DNA of 9,199 bases, taken from assembly GCA_029940245.1 (NCBI GenBank), contig JAOZRF010000066.1, positions 1,021 to 10,219 of the forward strand, given 5' to 3'. Below the pieces are notes generated by a model that ran no database searches, was not told the DNA's origin, and saw only the letters and a list, made by a program, of their open reading frames with translations. This DNA comes from Desulfobacula sp. (GTDB lineage Bacteria; Desulfobacterota; Desulfobacteria; Desulfobacterales; Desulfobacteraceae). The position numbers were made by a program, and so were the translations under genes. Of this stretch, positions 7,030 through 9,199 are shown in pieces (the stretch's first letter is position 1; each line of letters starts with the position of its first letter).

Positions 7030-7860
7030 ATGAACAGATTAAAAATTTTTACCTTTATATTCGCACTTATATTTACAATGATCATGGTCGTAAATACCCA
7101 GGCTCAAGACAACCGCCTGATGATGGCAACTACAACCAGCACGGATAACACAGGCCTTTTGGATTATCTTATTCCCCATTTTGAAGAAGAAACCGGGATC
7201 AACCTGAAATGGACAGCCACAGGAACAGGTAAGGCATTAAAACTGGGCCAGAACTGTGACGTTGATGTCCTTCTGGTTCATGCCCCTTCTGCAGAAAAAG
7301 CATTCATTGAAAGCGGATATGGGAAAGACAGAAGACAGATCATGTACAATGATTTTATCATCATAGGCCCTGAAAATGATCCGGCCGGCATAAAAGGCAA
7401 AAGCATATCTGATGCCTTAATTGCCATTAAAAGCTGCCAGGCCATGTTCATGAGCCGGGGCGATGATTCCGGTACCCACAAAAAAGAAAAACAACTCTGG
7501 CAGAAATCCAATATCCCATTACCGGACAAAGAAAACTGGTATGTGCAGACAGGGCAGGGAATGCTTGCCACCATCAATGTTGCCCGGGAAAAAAATGGAT
7601 ACACCATGACAGACCGGGGCACCTACATTAAGTACCAGTCCACAAAAGGCGGCAATGCACCCTTAAAGGTTCTGGTGGAGGGGGACGGCATCCTTTTGAA
7701 TCAATACAGCGTCTTAACCCTTGATCCCAAAAACTGCGCCAATGCCAAATATGATCTGGCCCTTAAATGCTCAAACTGGCTGGCTTCACAAAATGGACAG
7801 GATCTGATAAGAGATTTCAGACTTCTTGGACAAAAGCTTTTTATACCCAACGCAAAATAA
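7030..7860 (+). CDS. tupA: Tungstate ABC transporter substrate-binding protein TupA
   Basis: Periplasmic receptor for tungstate. It has 276 residues from the ATG at 7030 (a longer start at 7015 adds five), with a signal peptide at about 1-25 (cleavage after TQA). The TupA hallmark TTTS (34-37) in ATTTSTDNTGLLD starts the mature protein; this motif distinguishes TupA from ModA and WtpA. Further family features are GTGKALKLGQNCDVDVLLVHAP (about 65-86), MYNDFIIIGPENDPAGI (about 105-121) and SRGDDSGTHKKE (142-153), an oxyanion-binding loop. It is followed by tupB after 12 nt. Tungstate supplies W-enzymes such as formate dehydrogenases and aldehyde:ferredoxin oxidoreductases, common in anaerobes (known biology). 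The exact preference for tungstate over molybdate is inferred from family. Confidence 0.93.
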   Translation: MNRLKIFTFIFALIFTMIMVVNTQAQDNRLMMATTTSTDNTGLLDYLIPHFEEETGINLKWTATGTGKALKLGQNCDVDVLLVHAPSAEKAFIESGYGKDRRQIMYNDFIIIGPENDPAGIKGKSISDALIAIKSCQAMFMSRGDDSGTHKKEKQLWQKSNIPLPDKENWYVQTGQGMLATINVAREKNGYTMTDRGTYIKYQSTKGGNAPLKVLVEGDGILLNQYSVLTLDPKNCANAKYDLALKCSNWLASQNGQDLIRDFRLLGQKLFIPNAK

Positions 7861-7872
7861 TAAAAGGACTTT

Positions 7873-8559
7873 ATGGATTTTATTGTTGCAGGTTTTATCA
7901 AAGCCATCGAACTTCTGATAAGCTGCGACAGTGCAACCTGGACTGCGGTATGGGCAACGATAAAGGTATCCACAGGCTCCATGCTCTTAAGCATTGGAGC
8001 CGGGTTACCCTGCGGATTTATTCTTGGATATTTTAATTTTAAAGGGAAAAAACATCTAAGAACGATTCTTGATACCATGCTTGCCCTTCCTACAGTTTTC
8101 ATCGGACTTGCCGTTTATGCATTTATTTCACGACAGGGGCCTTTGGGTGAACTGGGCCTGCTGTTTACGTTGACAGGAATTGCCATCGGCCAGACCATTC
8201 TTGCCTTCCCCATTGTAACGGCCATTACCGCCACAACCATTGAAAACATAGACCACGACCTTAAACTCACCCTTATCAGCCTGGGCGCGGGCAGACGTAA
8301 TATCATTGCCACCTGTCTCTGGGAGGTCAGGTATGGCATTCTGGCCGCAGCAATAACCGCATATGGCCGCGTATTAACCGAAGTCGGCATCTCCATGATG
8401 GTGGGCGGCAATATCAAATACCACACAAGGACAATTACAACTGCCATTGCCCTTGAAACAAACAAGGGACTTTTTGCCGATGGTATTGCCCTGGGGCTTG
8501 TATTGATAATGATTGCATTTATTGTGAATCTATCCCTGTCCTTTTTAAGGAAACAATGA
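7873..8559 (+). CDS. tupB: Tungstate ABC transporter permease TupB
   Basis: Inner-membrane permease of the Tup importer. It has 228 residues, the usual short TupB length, with hydrophobic segments at about 25-55, 62-85, 95-120, 152-172 and 203-224. The coupling loop LTLISLGAGRRNIIATCLWE begins at about 132 and is followed by the TupB-typical stretch AYGRVLTEVGISMMVGGNI (about 163-181), which separates it from ModB. AAAAGGA lies just upstream of the ATG (4-nt spacer). The stop overlaps the tupC start (ATGA, 8556-8559), indicating translational coupling. The context between tupA and tupC agrees. Confidence 0.93.
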   Translation: MDFIVAGFIKAIELLISCDSATWTAVWATIKVSTGSMLLSIGAGLPCGFILGYFNFKGKKHLRTILDTMLALPTVFIGLAVYAFISRQGPLGELGLLFTLTGIAIGQTILAFPIVTAITATTIENIDHDLKLTLISLGAGRRNIIATCLWEVRYGILAAAITAYGRVLTEVGISMMVGGNIKYHTRTITTAIALETNKGLFADGIALGLVLIMIAFIVNLSLSFLRKQ

Positions 8560-9188
8560 CAAAAAAAATTTTTGCATACCATTTAAAAAATATCCAGCAC
8601 TATTATGGAAACACAAAGGTGCTGGATATTGATGACCTTAAAATTGAAAAAGGATCCATCACAGGTCTTATTGGACCCAATGGCAGTGGGAAAAGTACGC
8701 TTTTAAAACTATTGGCCTTTGCCCGGAAACCAACCCTGGGGCAAATCTTTTATAAAGGACGTCCGGAACTACCTTTTTCTTCATCCATCCGATCAAAAAT
8801 AAGTCTTCTGACCCAGAAACCCTATCTGTTAAAAAGAACTGTTTTTGAAAATATTGTTTATGGGCTAAAAATCAGAAATGAAAAACATAATCTTGAAAAA
8901 AGGGCGACAGAAGCGCTTTTAAACGTCGGGCTTGATTATCAGAATTTTGCCACTCGATTTAGGCACGAATTATCAGGCGGAGAAGCCCAGAGGGTTGCCA
9001 TGGCAGCCAGACTTATCTTGACCCCTGAAGTTCTGCTCCTTGATGAGCCCATTGCAAATGTTGACATTGAAAGCGCAAGCCTGATCCGAAAAGCCTCTTT
9101 AAATGCCAGGAAAAACTGGGGAACCACACTGGTTATTGCAAGCCATGATGTACAATGGCTTTCTTCCATAATAGACCAGCAGCTATAA
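8556..9188 (+). CDS. tupC: Tungstate ABC transporter ATP-binding subunit TupC, short C-terminus
   Basis: Cytoplasmic ATPase expected to power TupB. Motifs: Walker A GPNGSGKS at 40-47, Q-loop Gln87, signature LSGGEAQR at 139-146, Walker B VLLLDE at 159-164, H-loop His197. AAGG lies 5 nt before the ATG, which overlaps the tupB stop by 4 nt. The catalytic core is complete, but the frame ends 13 residues after SHD (sequence WLSSIIDQQL, then TAA at 9186). TupC homologues normally continue for a few tens of residues (a D-x-h-h-x-L-x-x-G-x-h segment and a tail). A neighbouring frame stays open to the window edge after this point. So the gene is either naturally short or frameshifted in its last codons. 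All residues needed for ATP hydrolysis are present. Confidence 0.88.
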   Translation: MTKKIFAYHLKNIQHYYGNTKVLDIDDLKIEKGSITGLIGPNGSGKSTLLKLLAFARKPTLGQIFYKGRPELPFSSSIRSKISLLTQKPYLLKRTVFENIVYGLKIRNEKHNLEKRATEALLNVGLDYQNFATRFRHELSGGEAQRVAMAARLILTPEVLLLDEPIANVDIESASLIRKASLNARKNWGTTLVIASHDVQWLSSIIDQQL

Positions 9189-9199
9189 AACTTTAAAGG

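Noticed and set aside
8115..8582. 155-residue minus-strand open frame opposite tupB
   Set aside because: It is a shadow of tupB, whose permease motifs and operon position are clear. No ribosome site or family resemblance was seen for the antisense frame.

Overview
The window reads as a piece of a Gram-negative, anaerobe-type chromosome. The proteins look most like those of sulfate-reducing Desulfobacterota (Desulfobacter/Desulfobacula-like). The reasons are the pst-phoU-phoB-phoR gene order, short PstS, a PhoR with a large extracytoplasmic domain, a dedicated tungstate transporter, and moderately AT-rich coding sequence with very AT-rich intergenic DNA. The taxon is an inference from protein style, not a database match.

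Positions 1-6485 (minus strand) hold a seven-gene phosphate-uptake and phosphate-sensing cluster, read from right to left: pstS, pstC, pstA, pstB, phoU, phoB, phoR. The genes are tightly packed, with gaps of 4 to 19 nt and a 1-nt overlap at pstC/pstA. The exception is a 93-nt gap between phoU and phoB that contains a good sigma70-type promoter for phoBR. The last gene, phoR, is cut by the window edge after 564 codons. PstS binds periplasmic phosphate, PstC and PstA form the channel, PstB supplies ATP hydrolysis, and PhoU couples the transporter to PhoR. PhoR then phosphorylates PhoB, which should bind upstream of pstS.

Positions 6486-6633 are the divergent control region between pstS and a small plus-strand gene. 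It contains three head-to-tail 7-bp units with identical 4-bp spacers (11-bp period). This is the architecture of a PhoB/PhoP box, but its sequence differs from the enteric consensus. A -10-like hexamer lies 9 bp downstream on the pstS side.

Positions 6634-6879 encode an unrecognised 81-residue acidic, helix-rich protein. Positions 6880-7029 are an AT-rich gap with an interrupted inverted repeat and weak promoter elements. Positions 7030-9188 hold tupA-tupB-tupC (plus strand), an ABC importer for tungstate. TupC ends unusually early, 11 nt before the window edge.

I see no mobile element, CRISPR array, tRNA, rRNA or convincing terminator. Most of the window is a conventional oxyanion-uptake locus. 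The points that deserve a second look are the tandem 11-bp repeats, the small divergent gene they may also control, the short tupC 3' end, and the PhoR sensor domain.
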